From Xylanibacter brevis ATCC 19188 (GTDB lineage: Bacteria; Bacteroidota; Bacteroidia; Bacteroidales; Bacteroidaceae), in NCBI RefSeq assembly GCF_000621725.1, contig NZ_JHXM01000011.1, positions 62,001 to 126,000 of the forward strand: a DNA stretch of 64,000 nt, read 5' to 3'. How positions within the stretch are numbered: position 1 is the first letter of the stretch; each line of letters opens with the position of its first letter. Below are positions 36,202-45,367 of this stretch, piece by piece. The notes below the pieces were generated by a model that worked only from the letters and a program-made list of their open reading frames with translations, ran no database searches and was not told where the DNA came from. A program made the translations under genes and the position numbers.

Positions 36202-37656
36202 ATGATGAACGTTTTTAAGTACATGGCTGGCGCTACATTCGTAGCAATAGCCATTTCTTCTTGTGATGAAAGTACAGTGACACTTGGCGGATCGCTGACT
36301 GACGAGAACGACAATCTCTCTATTGTCGATGCCGCATTTCATGCCACTTCACGCACATATGTTGCAGATTCTGTTCTTTCGCTGAGTAATTCTTTCTACC
36401 TTGGAAAGGTAAAAGATCCAGAAACAGGCGCTGAAGTTAGAAGTGAATTCACTACGCAGTTTCACCTGTTAGAGCATACATACATCTCACCTGAAAACAA
36501 AATTGTTGGAAGAGACAATGGGCGAGCAGCTGCAGACTCATGCGAACTGTTAATTTATATTGAATCTGCATACAATAACAACGACAGTTTGACTGCCGTC
36601 AAGATGCGTGTTCGAGAACTAGCTAATCCCATGGAGGAAGGCGTGAAGTATTACTCAAACTATGATCCTGTGAGCCACAACCAAATCCTTGCTGATGGAC
36701 TGAACAAAAGCAAGGTCTTCACATATAAGAATTTAATGGAAGAAGATAGTGTGCGCAATGAATCAAACTATTTGAACCACATACGTATTACGCTAAACGA
36801 GCCATACACAAAGAATGGTGTAACCTACAACAACTATGGCACATACCTGATGCGTAATTACTATGATCATCCAGAATATTTCAAGAACTCATACTCATTC
36901 ATCCATAACCTTTGCCCTGGCTTCTACTTTGAGATGACAGATGGTGTGGGATTTCATTCAAAGATTTCAAATATAGGATTAAGAGTACACTATCGTATCG
37001 ATGCTGATACTGCAGTAACCAGTGGTATTCTAACACTAGCCGGAACCAAAGAGGTTCTTCAAACTAGCCATATTATAAATGACAAGAACGTCATAAAAAA
37101 TCTGGCAGAAGAGAACACTCACACATATATCAAATCTCCAGCAGGACTCTTCACAGAAGTTGAGCTTCCTGTTACCGACATTAAGGAGAACCATCAGAAC
37201 GACTCATTATTAGCAGCTAAGATTGTGTTCCAACGTCTGAACAACCAATCGTCAGACAGCCGCCAACTAGGCATACCACAAACCATCATTATGATTCAAA
37301 AGGATAGTCTCATCTCCTATTTTGAGAATAATGATGTTCCCGATGGCAAAACATCGTACTACACATCGTTTGCATCAAGCACAAACACCTACACATTCAC
37401 CAATATATCAAACCTGATTACTTATTTATGGCAAGTAAGAGCAGATGGTATTGCAAAAGATGCAGCATGGGAGACAAAACATCCTAACTGGAACAAGGTA
37501 TTGCTGATACCCGTGAATGTTAAGACTTCAAACTCATCCTCTACCCTAACTCGTGTGGAACACGACATGTCACTATCTAGCATTCGCTTGGTAGGTGGAG
37601 AAAACAATCCTAACGATCCAATAACCATCAATGTGGTTTACGGAAAGTTTAAATAA
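36202..37656 (+). CDS. DUF4270-family lipoprotein
   Basis: 484 residues. N-terminal signal with a lipobox-like AISSC (Cys ~20) and an acidic start to the mature part (DESTVTLGGSLTDENDN). The rest is beta-rich, and the pattern of an N-terminal strand with FTTQFHLL and late VRADGIAKDAAWETKHPNWNKVLLIPV agrees with what I recall of DUF4270 proteins. It is probably a cell-surface lipoprotein of unknown role. It starts 29 bp after the glycogen-synthase-like gene and is probably in its operon. Confidence 0.75.
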   Translation: MMNVFKYMAGATFVAIAISSCDESTVTLGGSLTDENDNLSIVDAAFHATSRTYVADSVLSLSNSFYLGKVKDPETGAEVRSEFTTQFHLLEHTYISPENKIVGRDNGRAAADSCELLIYIESAYNNNDSLTAVKMRVRELANPMEEGVKYYSNYDPVSHNQILADGLNKSKVFTYKNLMEEDSVRNESNYLNHIRITLNEPYTKNGVTYNNYGTYLMRNYYDHPEYFKNSYSFIHNLCPGFYFEMTDGVGFHSKISNIGLRVHYRIDADTAVTSGILTLAGTKEVLQTSHIINDKNVIKNLAEENTHTYIKSPAGLFTEVELPVTDIKENHQNDSLLAAKIVFQRLNNQSSDSRQLGIPQTIIMIQKDSLISYFENNDVPDGKTSYYTSFASSTNTYTFTNISNLITYLWQVRADGIAKDAAWETKHPNWNKVLLIPVNVKTSNSSSTLTRVEHDMSLSSIRLVGGENNPNDPITINVVYGKFK

Positions 37657-37664
37657 ACAACAAG

Positions 37665-37793
37665 ATGGCAGACGGATATTTAGAGAAGCATCAGCAGGAT
37701 TACGAAATACGCAAAGAAAACTATCTAAGAAAGAAAAAGCATTTGCCGAAACTCGTAAAGAGACCAACAAGACCTGATGATGAAGCCTTATAA
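37665..37793 (+). CDS. Small basic protein of 42 residues
   Basis: ATG at 37665, 8 bp after the DUF4270 stop, and TAA at 37791-37793, just before a strong terminator. The product begins MADGYLEKHQQDYEIRK and is rich in Lys, Arg and Glu (RKKKHLPKLVKRP), ending RPDDEAL. I recall similar tiny proteins in Bacteroides, sometimes mislabelled 'dehydrogenase'. Placement between a gene and a terminator in the same orientation supports it. Its function is unknown. Confidence 0.7.
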   Translation: MADGYLEKHQQDYEIRKENYLRKKKHLPKLVKRPTRPDDEAL

Positions 37794-37799
37794 GAAGAC

Positions 37800-37836
37800 A
37801 AAAGCGCCGCAATTCTTCGAGAAAAGCGGCGCTTTT
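37800..37836 (+). terminator. Terminator of the glycogen-synthase-like operon
   Basis: AAAAGCGCCGC (37800-37810) and GCGGCGCTTTT (37826-37836) form a perfect 11-bp stem with a 15-nt loop, ending in T residues. Confidence 0.85.
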
Positions 37837-37873
37837 ATCATATTAAACAATTGAAATACAAAGACGAAACAGC

Positions 37874-38542
37874 ATGACAACCAATGATATTTTAGAACTA
37901 CGAAAAGCTGGACACACTGAAGATGCCTACGAAGCTGCCAGAAGACTATATGCATCTGTAAAAGACGCTAGAACTTCCGCAGTGATGTTTCTCACTGCCA
38001 CCGACGTACTCAAACGCAGGACGGATGAAGGAAGAATGGATGAAGCTTATAAGATATATATGGCTTTAAAGAGACTTATAAGCAACACGAACTGCGAGAA
38101 CGAATGGATGCAAGACGCGCTTAAAAGATGCGAAGGTTTTCTACAACAGGCCAACAGAAGGATGACAAATCCAAGACTAACACCTGAGCACATAACCCTA
38201 GGTAAATGGGGAGAAGAGTTAGCTGCAGCCTACCTAAGAGAGAAGGGATACGCCATACTGGAACGTGACTGGCACTCCAGTCATAAGGATATCGATATTA
38301 TTGCGCGACAAAGGGATTGTATTGTATTCGTAGAAGTAAAAACGAGAAGAAATAGAGACTTTATAGAACCAGAACAAGCAGTCAACTACAATAAGCAAAA
38401 GAACCTAAGAATGGCAATCAACCACTATGTAAAATCGCATCACTTAAATGGTCCATGGAGATTTGACGTAATCACCATTGTAAAAAGAACAGGAGAACTC
38501 ATGCCAGACATTAATCACACGGAAGACTGGAGCCTTATATAA
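37874..38542 (+). CDS. YraN/UPF0102 nuclease-like protein with N-terminal helical domain
   Basis: 222 residues. Residues ~108-222 are the UPF0102 (YraN) domain with GKWGEELAAAYLREKGY, then HKDIDIIARQ and FVEVKTRR, the E-D-ExK pattern of restriction-endonuclease-like folds. Typical YraN proteins have ~120 residues; here about 105 helical residues precede it (ILELRKAGHTEDAYEAARRLY, TPR-like). Nuclease activity of the family is not proven. It ends at a bidirectional terminator facing the foldase gene. Confidence 0.85.
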   Translation: MTTNDILELRKAGHTEDAYEAARRLYASVKDARTSAVMFLTATDVLKRRTDEGRMDEAYKIYMALKRLISNTNCENEWMQDALKRCEGFLQQANRRMTNPRLTPEHITLGKWGEELAAAYLREKGYAILERDWHSSHKDIDIIARQRDCIVFVEVKTRRNRDFIEPEQAVNYNKQKNLRMAINHYVKSHHLNGPWRFDVITIVKRTGELMPDINHTEDWSLI

Positions 38543-38584
38543 AAAAGCTGCCGTCAAAACCTCAAGTCCTGACGGCAGCTTTTT
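38542..38584. terminator. Bidirectional terminator between yraN-like and foldase genes
   Basis: AAAAAGCTGCCGTCA (38542-38556) pairs perfectly with TGACGGCAGCTTTTT (38570-38584), loop 13 nt. Convergent genes end on both sides. Confidence 0.9.
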
Positions 38585-38605
38585 ATAACTAATTCTATCT
38601 ATTAC

Positions 38606-40738
38606 TTAGAAGAACAGATAGCGATTATCCTCGATATTGGCCTTCTCGTAAAGGTCCTGTAACAACATCTGAACGTTAGGCATATTCTGCTGACGCAGCT
38701 GCAACTGCATCTGCTTCTCATCGAACTTAGCGCCCTCACGATTCTTTCTGTCAACTACTTGGAACATATAAGCACCAGCTTTACCCTTTACAACACGACT
38801 CAACTTACCTTTCTCAGTAGCAGCAACAGCACCATTAAGTGCGGGCTCGCTAGCAACAGTAGAAGGAACAAAAACGGGACTACTGAATGTAATGAAACGA
38901 ACGGTATCAACACGAGCATTCAGCTTCTTTGCATCTGCAATGCTCTTAACACCCTCAAACTTCTTTGACAAGATCTCGAACTTCTTATCATTCATAACCT
39001 CAGGTCTCAAAGTCTCCTTAACAGACTCGAAATCAGCATATCCCTTCTCGTGAATTTTATCAAGGGCAACAACAAGCATATAGTCATTGTCACCACAACG
39101 ATCGTAGAGTTGAGAGATAGCACCAGGCTTAGCATCAAACACCCATTTCAAAGCATCGTGTGTTCCACGGATACCAGCAATCGTGTGAACTGCATTTGAA
39201 ACATTTGCACGAGTTAAAACGTTGTAACCATTCTTAGCTGCATTTTCTTCCATCGCCTCGATGGTTGAGTTTTCACTAATAAACTGACTAAACTTATTGA
39301 ATGCCTCGTTATAAGTATCGTTAGAGAAGTTGATATCACGCTTTACAATAGCGACATTGTACTTATCAACAATAGCACGACGATCGGTTACCTCAAATAC
39401 GATATTTCCCTGTGAAATCTTCAGGTTCTTAAGTTCACCACGCTGCATAGAGAGCAGAGCTTCAACATAGTTCTTTGTATCAGCATCGATAGTGGGAGCT
39501 GACTGATAGTTGGCAGAAGTAAACCAATTCTTTGTACCAGGCTGATTGTAGCGAGCTGCAATAGAATCAAACTGTGCACCACCACGAAGTGCCTTCAGCA
39601 CACTGTCGGCCGACTCTTCGTTTGCAAGGAAGATTGAGCGAACCTCAATAGAGTCAGGCTGTTGAACCTTAGAGATATACTTAATAACATTGAATGTATT
39701 ATCACCAGTTGTCTCGAATGGCTGAGATACCTGTCCAATAGCCATAGAGTCAAGGTGAGCAACGATATCACTAGGCAAAGCCTCACGTGTTACAGGAAGG
39801 CCATTGTATGCAATCTTAGACTGTGCACGACGAACAACTTCAGAAGCTTTTAAACTATCTGATTTGAAATCAGCAACACAACCTTTCATGATATCCATCA
39901 ACTGCTTACGATCAGCTTCTGAAGCCTTAACATGTACAGGAATGTATTTGATGTCGCGTGTCTCAACTACCTGACGGAACATACCCTTCTTCTCGTTGTA
40001 CTTAGCCTTAAGATCAGCATCTGATACCGTTACATCATTATCATTAACCATACTATAAGGCAATGCTGCAAGCAGAATGCTGCTCTCCTGAGACTGATTC
40101 TCAAATGCTGCCTTTGCAGCAACTGGGTTAGACATAACGCAACCAGCAAGGAGGCTCTGGTACTTTGACTGCAGAAGCTGCTGACGAAGTTGCTTCTCGA
40201 CATATTTCCAGTAGCGATCAAATGTTGAATACTGCTCCTGATAGCGAGCATCCTGAGCAGCCAACTGCTTCAGCTGTTCGTACTGAGTAGTTACGATGCT
40301 GTAGTCAAACTGACGAGTCTGCTGATTAAAGAACTGTGGACTAAGAGGTAACTGATAGAGAATTGGATTAGTTCCCTCACGAAGGATATTTGCTATTTCC
40401 TCGTCAGTAACCATCAAACCTAGTTTCTCTGCCTCGGCTTCAATCAGTTTATTAGTAACGTAATTCTGCCAAACCATGTCTCTGACATTGTTCATCTGGT
40501 CCTCGTTCAGGTCATCATAACCCTGCATTTTGAGCACTTCCTGATACTCATCAACGAGAGCCTGATAATCCTGATAATAGACCTTCTCGCCCATTACCTT
40601 ACCAATTGTCTGACTGTTTGTAGCTGTAATAGTACGCAGAGCTTCACCTGCATACTCCAAAATAAAGAATAGGAGCACAATTCCCAGTACAATTACCAGG
40701 AAGGTTCCCCAGCTTCTAATTTTTCCAATTGCTGCCAT
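38606..40738 (-). CDS. PpiD/SurA-like peptidyl-prolyl isomerase, membrane anchored
   Basis: 710 residues. One N-terminal transmembrane helix (~12-32: FLVIVLGIVLLFFILEYAGEA), then a SurA-N-like chaperone region (MVWQNYVTNKLIEAEAEKLGLMVTDEEIANIL) and parvulin-type (PPIC) segments around residues 340-460 (EVRSIFLANEESADSVL; GTKNWFTSANYQ). It helps fold outer-membrane and secreted proteins at the periplasmic face. The architecture is that of PpiD. It has its own promoter. Confidence 0.88.
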   Translation of the reverse strand: MAAIGKIRSWGTFLVIVLGIVLLFFILEYAGEALRTITATNSQTIGKVMGEKVYYQDYQALVDEYQEVLKMQGYDDLNEDQMNNVRDMVWQNYVTNKLIEAEAEKLGLMVTDEEIANILREGTNPILYQLPLSPQFFNQQTRQFDYSIVTTQYEQLKQLAAQDARYQEQYSTFDRYWKYVEKQLRQQLLQSKYQSLLAGCVMSNPVAAKAAFENQSQESSILLAALPYSMVNDNDVTVSDADLKAKYNEKKGMFRQVVETRDIKYIPVHVKASEADRKQLMDIMKGCVADFKSDSLKASEVVRRAQSKIAYNGLPVTREALPSDIVAHLDSMAIGQVSQPFETTGDNTFNVIKYISKVQQPDSIEVRSIFLANEESADSVLKALRGGAQFDSIAARYNQPGTKNWFTSANYQSAPTIDADTKNYVEALLSMQRGELKNLKISQGNIVFEVTDRRAIVDKYNVAIVKRDINFSNDTYNEAFNKFSQFISENSTIEAMEENAAKNGYNVLTRANVSNAVHTIAGIRGTHDALKWVFDAKPGAISQLYDRCGDNDYMLVVALDKIHEKGYADFESVKETLRPEVMNDKKFEILSKKFEGVKSIADAKKLNARVDTVRFITFSSPVFVPSTVASEPALNGAVAATEKGKLSRVVKGKAGAYMFQVVDRKNREGAKFDEKQMQLQLRQQNMPNVQMLLQDLYEKANIEDNRYLFF

Positions 40739-40813
40739 TTTGTTTTTGTTTTTTATTATTTAATTTTTAGTTATTCGAACTAATATTATGCTCGGATTCC
40801 CCGATTCAGCCGA

Positions 40814-40821
40814 CAAAATTA
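40814..40821 (-). promoter_or_regulatory. -7 promoter element of the foldase gene
   Basis: TAATTTTG on the minus strand, 75 nt before the start at 40738. Confidence 0.5.
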
Positions 40822-40850
40822 CTAAATTAACTTGAAACGACGGCATAATT

Positions 40851-42134
40851 TTACGAAAAATTACTACTCTCGTTAACTTTAAGTCGAACAAGTTCTATTT
40901 TTGTTGCTGTATTTTTAATGATTTTGAATTCATAGGGAGGAATAGATACTATCTCATTGAGTTTGGGAAAACTCTGATACTCATGAAGAATTAAGCCTCC
41001 GATAGTCATATAGTCGTCACTTTCAGGAAGTTCGAGGCCAAACATTTCATTGACTTTTTCAATCTCAAGTCTCGCAGAAAGAAGATACTCGCCATTGTCA
41101 AGTTGTTTGGAAATATAATGCGTAGAATCGTGTTCGTCCTCAATATCGCCGAAGATTTCTTCGACTATATCTTCTAGGGCTATGAGACCACTTGTACCAC
41201 CAAACTCATCAACTACAACACCTAAAGACTTTTTTTGCGCCAGAAATGTCTGCATCATCTTACTAGCAGGCATCGTTTCTGGTACAAACGTCATCGTGCG
41301 AATATTTTGAGTCCAGTCTTGAGGATTGCGGAACATTTCAGAAGAATGAATATAGCCAACGATATGATCTATATCCTCATGATAAACGACGATCTTAGAA
41401 TGTCCACTTTCAACAAATTTCTGCTTCAATTCATCAATACTACAAGTATCTTCAACGGCGTCAATCTCCGTGCGTGGTATCATGCAGTCACGCACCTTTG
41501 TATCGGTAAAATCAAGCGCATTCTGGAATATTTTAACCTCCTCATCGATATCATTCGCATTAGCAGCATTGTCAATACTTGACTGCACCAAGTAATCCAA
41601 ATCCACCTTAGTAAACTCTTTATCATCCGCTTCCTTCTGCATATGAACACCAAACACTCGAAGCAAGCCCCTTGAAAGAAGTGTTGCAAAACGTGAGATA
41701 GGCCAAAGAGCTACATAACAAATCCATGCAGGAACTGCAAAGATAGTGAGCAACCCATTAGGATTAGACTTAAAAATACTTTTGGGAAGAAATTCGCCGG
41801 TAAACAAGACGACCAAGGTAGAAAGCAACGTGTCGCACGTCACACGAACACCATCACTAAAACCATGGAAAAGTGTTGCATCGAATATACGAGCAAAGAG
41901 AATACCATAAATAACCAATGCAATATTATTTCCAACTAACATTGTGGAAATAAAATTATTTGGGTATTTATAGAAAATAGACAGAGCTCGCTGAGAAAGA
42001 CCATTTTTCTCTCTATCCATTTCTGCACGTAAACGATTACTTGAAACAAAGGCGATTTCCATGCCTGAAAAGAAGGATGAAAAAATCATTGTTAAAAATA
42101 ATCCTATAATATCAGCAGTTGAGACCATTGGCAT
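40851..42134 (-). CDS. gldE: GldE/CorC-HlyC family membrane protein with CBS domains
   Basis: 427 residues: a DUF21 (CNNM) membrane domain with about four helices (1-190), a CBS pair (~210-330: MIPRTEIDAVEDTCSIDELKQ and LGVVVDEFGGTSGLIALEDIVEEIFG), and a C-terminal CorC_HlyC domain. In flavobacteria GldE is associated with gliding; non-gliding Bacteroidales keep the gene, probably for divalent cation transport or export. It is 9 bp downstream of lptC. Confidence 0.88.
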   Translation of the reverse strand: MPMVSTADIIGLFLTMIFSSFFSGMEIAFVSSNRLRAEMDREKNGLSQRALSIFYKYPNNFISTMLVGNNIALVIYGILFARIFDATLFHGFSDGVRVTCDTLLSTLVVLFTGEFLPKSIFKSNPNGLLTIFAVPAWICYVALWPISRFATLLSRGLLRVFGVHMQKEADDKEFTKVDLDYLVQSSIDNAANANDIDEEVKIFQNALDFTDTKVRDCMIPRTEIDAVEDTCSIDELKQKFVESGHSKIVVYHEDIDHIVGYIHSSEMFRNPQDWTQNIRTMTFVPETMPASKMMQTFLAQKKSLGVVVDEFGGTSGLIALEDIVEEIFGDIEDEHDSTHYISKQLDNGEYLLSARLEIEKVNEMFGLELPESDDYMTIGGLILHEYQSFPKLNEIVSIPPYEFKIIKNTATKIELVRLKVNESSNFS

Positions 42135-42143
42135 AATGATTAG

Positions 42144-42812
42144 TTATCTTGAAGCTGCATGCTTTACCACAGCAGGTCGAACATACACGCTATCTGGCGT
42201 ACTTGACGTATCGGGCTGTGAAGCACCATCAGATGATTCTCCACTCATATCAGAAGCGAGAAAAGAGCCTTTTGAATTGGTTACCAAATAATGACTCATA
42301 TTTTCATCACTCCGAAAATAGGAACCTTCTAGTGTTCGCTCGGGGGTAACTATTCTAGAGAACTCTGTAGAATAGAACTCATGGCGCAAACCATCCCAAT
42401 AAAGTTCGTTGGAAGTATAGACAACACCATTGACATTACGTATATTCACTCTTCCACGTAACTTCCAAAGTCTCTGCTGATCGTAATACCATGCTGTGTC
42501 AGCCTGAATATAGGCTTGAACATGCAACAATTCATCAAATTGCTCGAAAAAGATGCCTTTCATGAATTCCCAACGTGACGGATTCTTAACCGTATTCACG
42601 TCCCAGCGTTCAGTAACTATACGATACTTGATGACTCCAGAATCACTAATGAGTGTATTAACGCCATAAGAGGTCATCATTGACGCAGAGTCTTGCGGAT
42701 TGATTGCATCTGCAACATGTTCATGTGCCTGATTACATGAAACAAAAATCATAAGAGTGAATGAAATACTCACCCTTATGACAAATTGTATGATATGATT
42801 AATTGTTCTCAA
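42144..42812 (-). CDS. lptC: LptC-like LPS transport protein
   Basis: 222 residues. An N-terminal hydrophobic segment ends in MIFVSC, a possible lipobox rather than the plain membrane anchor of E. coli LptC. The body has repeated beta strands typical of LptC/LptA: YGVNTLISDSGVIKYRI, ADTAWYYDQQRLWKLRGRVNIRN and TSNELYWDGLRHEFYSTEFSRI. It would bridge the LptBFG exporter to LptA in LPS transport. It sits between an outer-membrane protein gene (14 bp) and gldE (9 bp). Confidence 0.85.
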   Translation of the reverse strand: MRTINHIIQFVIRVSISFTLMIFVSCNQAHEHVADAINPQDSASMMTSYGVNTLISDSGVIKYRIVTERWDVNTVKNPSRWEFMKGIFFEQFDELLHVQAYIQADTAWYYDQQRLWKLRGRVNIRNVNGVVYTSNELYWDGLRHEFYSTEFSRIVTPERTLEGSYFRSDENMSHYLVTNSKGSFLASDMSGESSDGASQPDTSSTPDSVYVRPAVVKHAASR

Positions 42813-42826
42813 TGAGATAAGGAATG

Positions 42827-44110
42827 TTAATCAATTCTCCACTTCATGAACCATCGTTCATTGAAAGTTAGACCAATATTAATACGGAATGTATTTTCGG
42901 TTATCAAGTCTTTTGCTGAAGTACGCACCCATTGAGCACTAACGTTCAAAAGCGAGCGATTATTATATGCGTTCTGAAGAGGAATTCCCAAGCCGGCACT
43001 TACACTAATTTCTTTAGGGCCATCAGCTCCATTTATTTTATAATATGGTGTAGTATATCCAGCACCAAAACGATAATGTACGCGATTTAAGAAACGACGA
43101 CTCATAGGCTGCGGAACAAAATCGGCACCTACATTCACTTTATAACGATCCTTCAACATATCATCACGCAAAACATAATCCTTGATATTTCCATCGAAAT
43201 AAGGATACTTCACACTTCCCCACTGCTGCAAGCAGAAATCTGCAGCAACTAGCCATCTATTAGAATGATTCCAAGCCAAGCCCAATCCATAAGTCATTGG
43301 GATCTCCAAACCGTTCTTAATCGTAAAGAGTGTGGTATCAGTAGCAGCTGTTTGAGAGTTGATATCCAATATCTCACAATTAGCATCACAACCCAGTTTA
43401 TGTCCAATACCAACTGTAGCGCCAATAGTAAGTTCATCTTTTCTTGACAACTGCTGCTGCCATTGGAGTCCAAACTCCAAGTTATAACTATTCACTGTAC
43501 CATAGTAGCTCTTAGTAAGTGAATTGATAGACGAAGTTGAGCTACTAGAAACAGAACGATTATAGGTACCCCACATATAGGCTATATTAAAACCTACCGA
43601 CAAAGGCTTAAGAATACGCCAACCTGCACCTATAAACGCCTGATGAAGACCACCTTCGCCCGTGTGAGTATCAGTGATTGTCTGCTGAGTAAGTTCAAGT
43701 CTTTGCTCCGAATAATAATTATACCCTATATTGGAATATGGCAAAATACCAAAACTCACACCGACAGACGGCAACAATCGAAAACTACCAACGGCATACT
43801 CGAAATTTGAATTATTGGCATTGACCTTAACATTCCCTTCTTTAAAATTCGTTATTTGGCCAGAAAGACCAACGTCAAACATCATTGTCAAAGAATCAAC
43901 AGCCGAGTACGATGCAGGGTTCAATGTATTGACGATATTACCTTTACGGACTCCAAGTCCCACGCCATTCATACCGCGATTGAAACCCAGAGATTGATCA
44001 GAAAGGATTCCTAATCCATACTGACTATATGGGGAATTTGTTCCACTTTGCGCATTAGTCATCAAGACTAACGCCGCCATGCAAACTGTAGATATAATTC
44101 TTTTATTCAT
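42827..44110 (-). CDS. Outer-membrane beta-barrel protein
   Basis: 427 residues with a signal peptide (MNKRIISTVCMAALVLMTNAQS) and repeated amphipathic strands ending in NIGLTFNERWFMKWRID, as expected of a barrel inserted by BamA. The motif SPYSQYGLGILSDQ and N-terminal GVGLGVRKGNIVNTLNPASY recall FadL/PorV-like barrels of Bacteroidetes, but I cannot name a function. It leads the lptC-gldE series. Confidence 0.8.
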   Translation of the reverse strand: MNKRIISTVCMAALVLMTNAQSGTNSPYSQYGLGILSDQSLGFNRGMNGVGLGVRKGNIVNTLNPASYSAVDSLTMMFDVGLSGQITNFKEGNVKVNANNSNFEYAVGSFRLLPSVGVSFGILPYSNIGYNYYSEQRLELTQQTITDTHTGEGGLHQAFIGAGWRILKPLSVGFNIAYMWGTYNRSVSSSSTSSINSLTKSYYGTVNSYNLEFGLQWQQQLSRKDELTIGATVGIGHKLGCDANCEILDINSQTAATDTTLFTIKNGLEIPMTYGLGLAWNHSNRWLVAADFCLQQWGSVKYPYFDGNIKDYVLRDDMLKDRYKVNVGADFVPQPMSRRFLNRVHYRFGAGYTTPYYKINGADGPKEISVSAGLGIPLQNAYNNRSLLNVSAQWVRTSAKDLITENTFRINIGLTFNERWFMKWRID

Positions 44111-44132
44111 ATCTTGATTATTATTCAGCGTG

Positions 44133-44140
44133 CAAATTTA
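44133..44140 (-). promoter_or_regulatory. -7 element of the outer-membrane protein gene
   Basis: TAAATTTG on the minus strand, 22 nt before the ATG at 44110. It is back to back with the plus-strand element at 44186-44193. Confidence 0.55.
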
Positions 44141-44185
44141 TTAAAAAAAATCGAACTAAACGCACCGAAAGTGGAAAATATAGCT

Positions 44186-44193
44186 TAAATTTG
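44186..44193 (+). promoter_or_regulatory. -7 element of the DUF4105 gene, leaderless
   Basis: TAAATTTG ends only 4 nt before the GTG start at 44198, so transcription should begin at or next to the start codon. Confidence 0.6.
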
Positions 44194-44197
44194 CATC

Positions 44198-45367
44198 GTG
44201 AAACAATTTAAAGACTTTTTTAGAACTATTTTCCTTGTTTTTACAGGGATAATTCTTGTTTGCCCGACAACTTTTGCAGACGAGAATGACCGGCTTGACA
44301 GTATTGAGATTGGACTTATCACCTGTTCTCCGCACGAAGAGCTTTATAGTCTGTACGGTCACAGTGCCATTAGGATACATGATCTTAAAACAGGCGAAGA
44401 CCTAGTCTTCAACTATGGCGTTTTTAATTTCAAACAGCCATTTTTTATCCTTCGTTTTGTATTGGGTATCCCCAAATACGAACTTGGAATCATCCCGTAT
44501 GACTACTTTTGCAAATACTATAAGGATTGGGGCAGTCAGGTTACAGAGCAAATTCTGAACATTACGAATGTAGAAAAGCAAAGAATTGCCCAAGAATTGG
44601 CTTTCAATTACCGTCCAGAGAACAGAATGTATGTATATAACGTGTTCTACGACAACTGTTCTACACGTCCAAGAAACATCATTGAACAATGCCTGCAGGG
44701 AAGAATTGAATATACGTACAACAATAATTATACACCATCTTTTAGGGAGATGACGCGCGAATACACGAGAAATCACCCTTGGGCCACTTTTGGCAATGAC
44801 ATCCTTTTGGGAGTGAAAGCAGATTTAGAAACAGATGCGCGCCAACAAGAATTTCTTCCCTTTAACCTTCGCAATGATTTCGATCATGCAATGATAAACA
44901 GGAACGGAGTCTTAACTCCCCTAGTCAAAGAGCGAAGAGAACTAGTTGCACCTGGTGTTCAGATTATCGAAGAAGATTTTCCTTTATCACCAACAATGTG
45001 CGCACTTCTTCTTTTAGGTCTCTCCCTCATCGCGTTTGGCATAGAATACTATAAAAAAACAACATACGTATGGATTGATGCTTTACTGATGACATTAACA
45101 GGAATCGCAGGTTGCTTACTTACAGTCATGCTATTCTCCCAACATCCGACAACGAGCACAAATCTTCAGGTATTAATACTAAATCCTGTCGCTTTGGCAT
45201 TTATACCAAAAATCGTAAAAAAGAAGAAAAGCTATTGGTTTCGTATCAATGCATTGCTTATCTTTATATTCTTTATTGGTGGCATTTGGCAAGACTACGC
45301 TGAAGGAATGGAAATTGTGGCACTATGTTTGCTGCTTAGAATACTGAGACATTACAATGACAAATAG
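44198..45367 (+). CDS. DUF4105 / Lnb N-terminal-domain membrane protein
   Basis: 389 residues. Signal peptide (1-27), then a periplasmic domain with YSLYGHSAIRI (~48) and YDNCSTRPR (~153), the histidine and cysteine placed as in the cysteine-histidine acyltransferase-like Lnb/DUF4105 family, and four C-terminal membrane helices (~270-385). Lnb in Gram-positive bacteria moves an acyl group on lipoproteins; whether this Bacteroidetes form acts on lipoproteins is unknown. The start is GTG: no later methionine preserves the signal peptide. It overlaps the next gene by 11 bp. Confidence 0.82.
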   Translation: MKQFKDFFRTIFLVFTGIILVCPTTFADENDRLDSIEIGLITCSPHEELYSLYGHSAIRIHDLKTGEDLVFNYGVFNFKQPFFILRFVLGIPKYELGIIPYDYFCKYYKDWGSQVTEQILNITNVEKQRIAQELAFNYRPENRMYVYNVFYDNCSTRPRNIIEQCLQGRIEYTYNNNYTPSFREMTREYTRNHPWATFGNDILLGVKADLETDARQQEFLPFNLRNDFDHAMINRNGVLTPLVKERRELVAPGVQIIEEDFPLSPTMCALLLLGLSLIAFGIEYYKKTTYVWIDALLMTLTGIAGCLLTVMLFSQHPTTSTNLQVLILNPVALAFIPKIVKKKKSYWFRINALLIFIFFIGGIWQDYAEGMEIVALCLLLRILRHYNDK

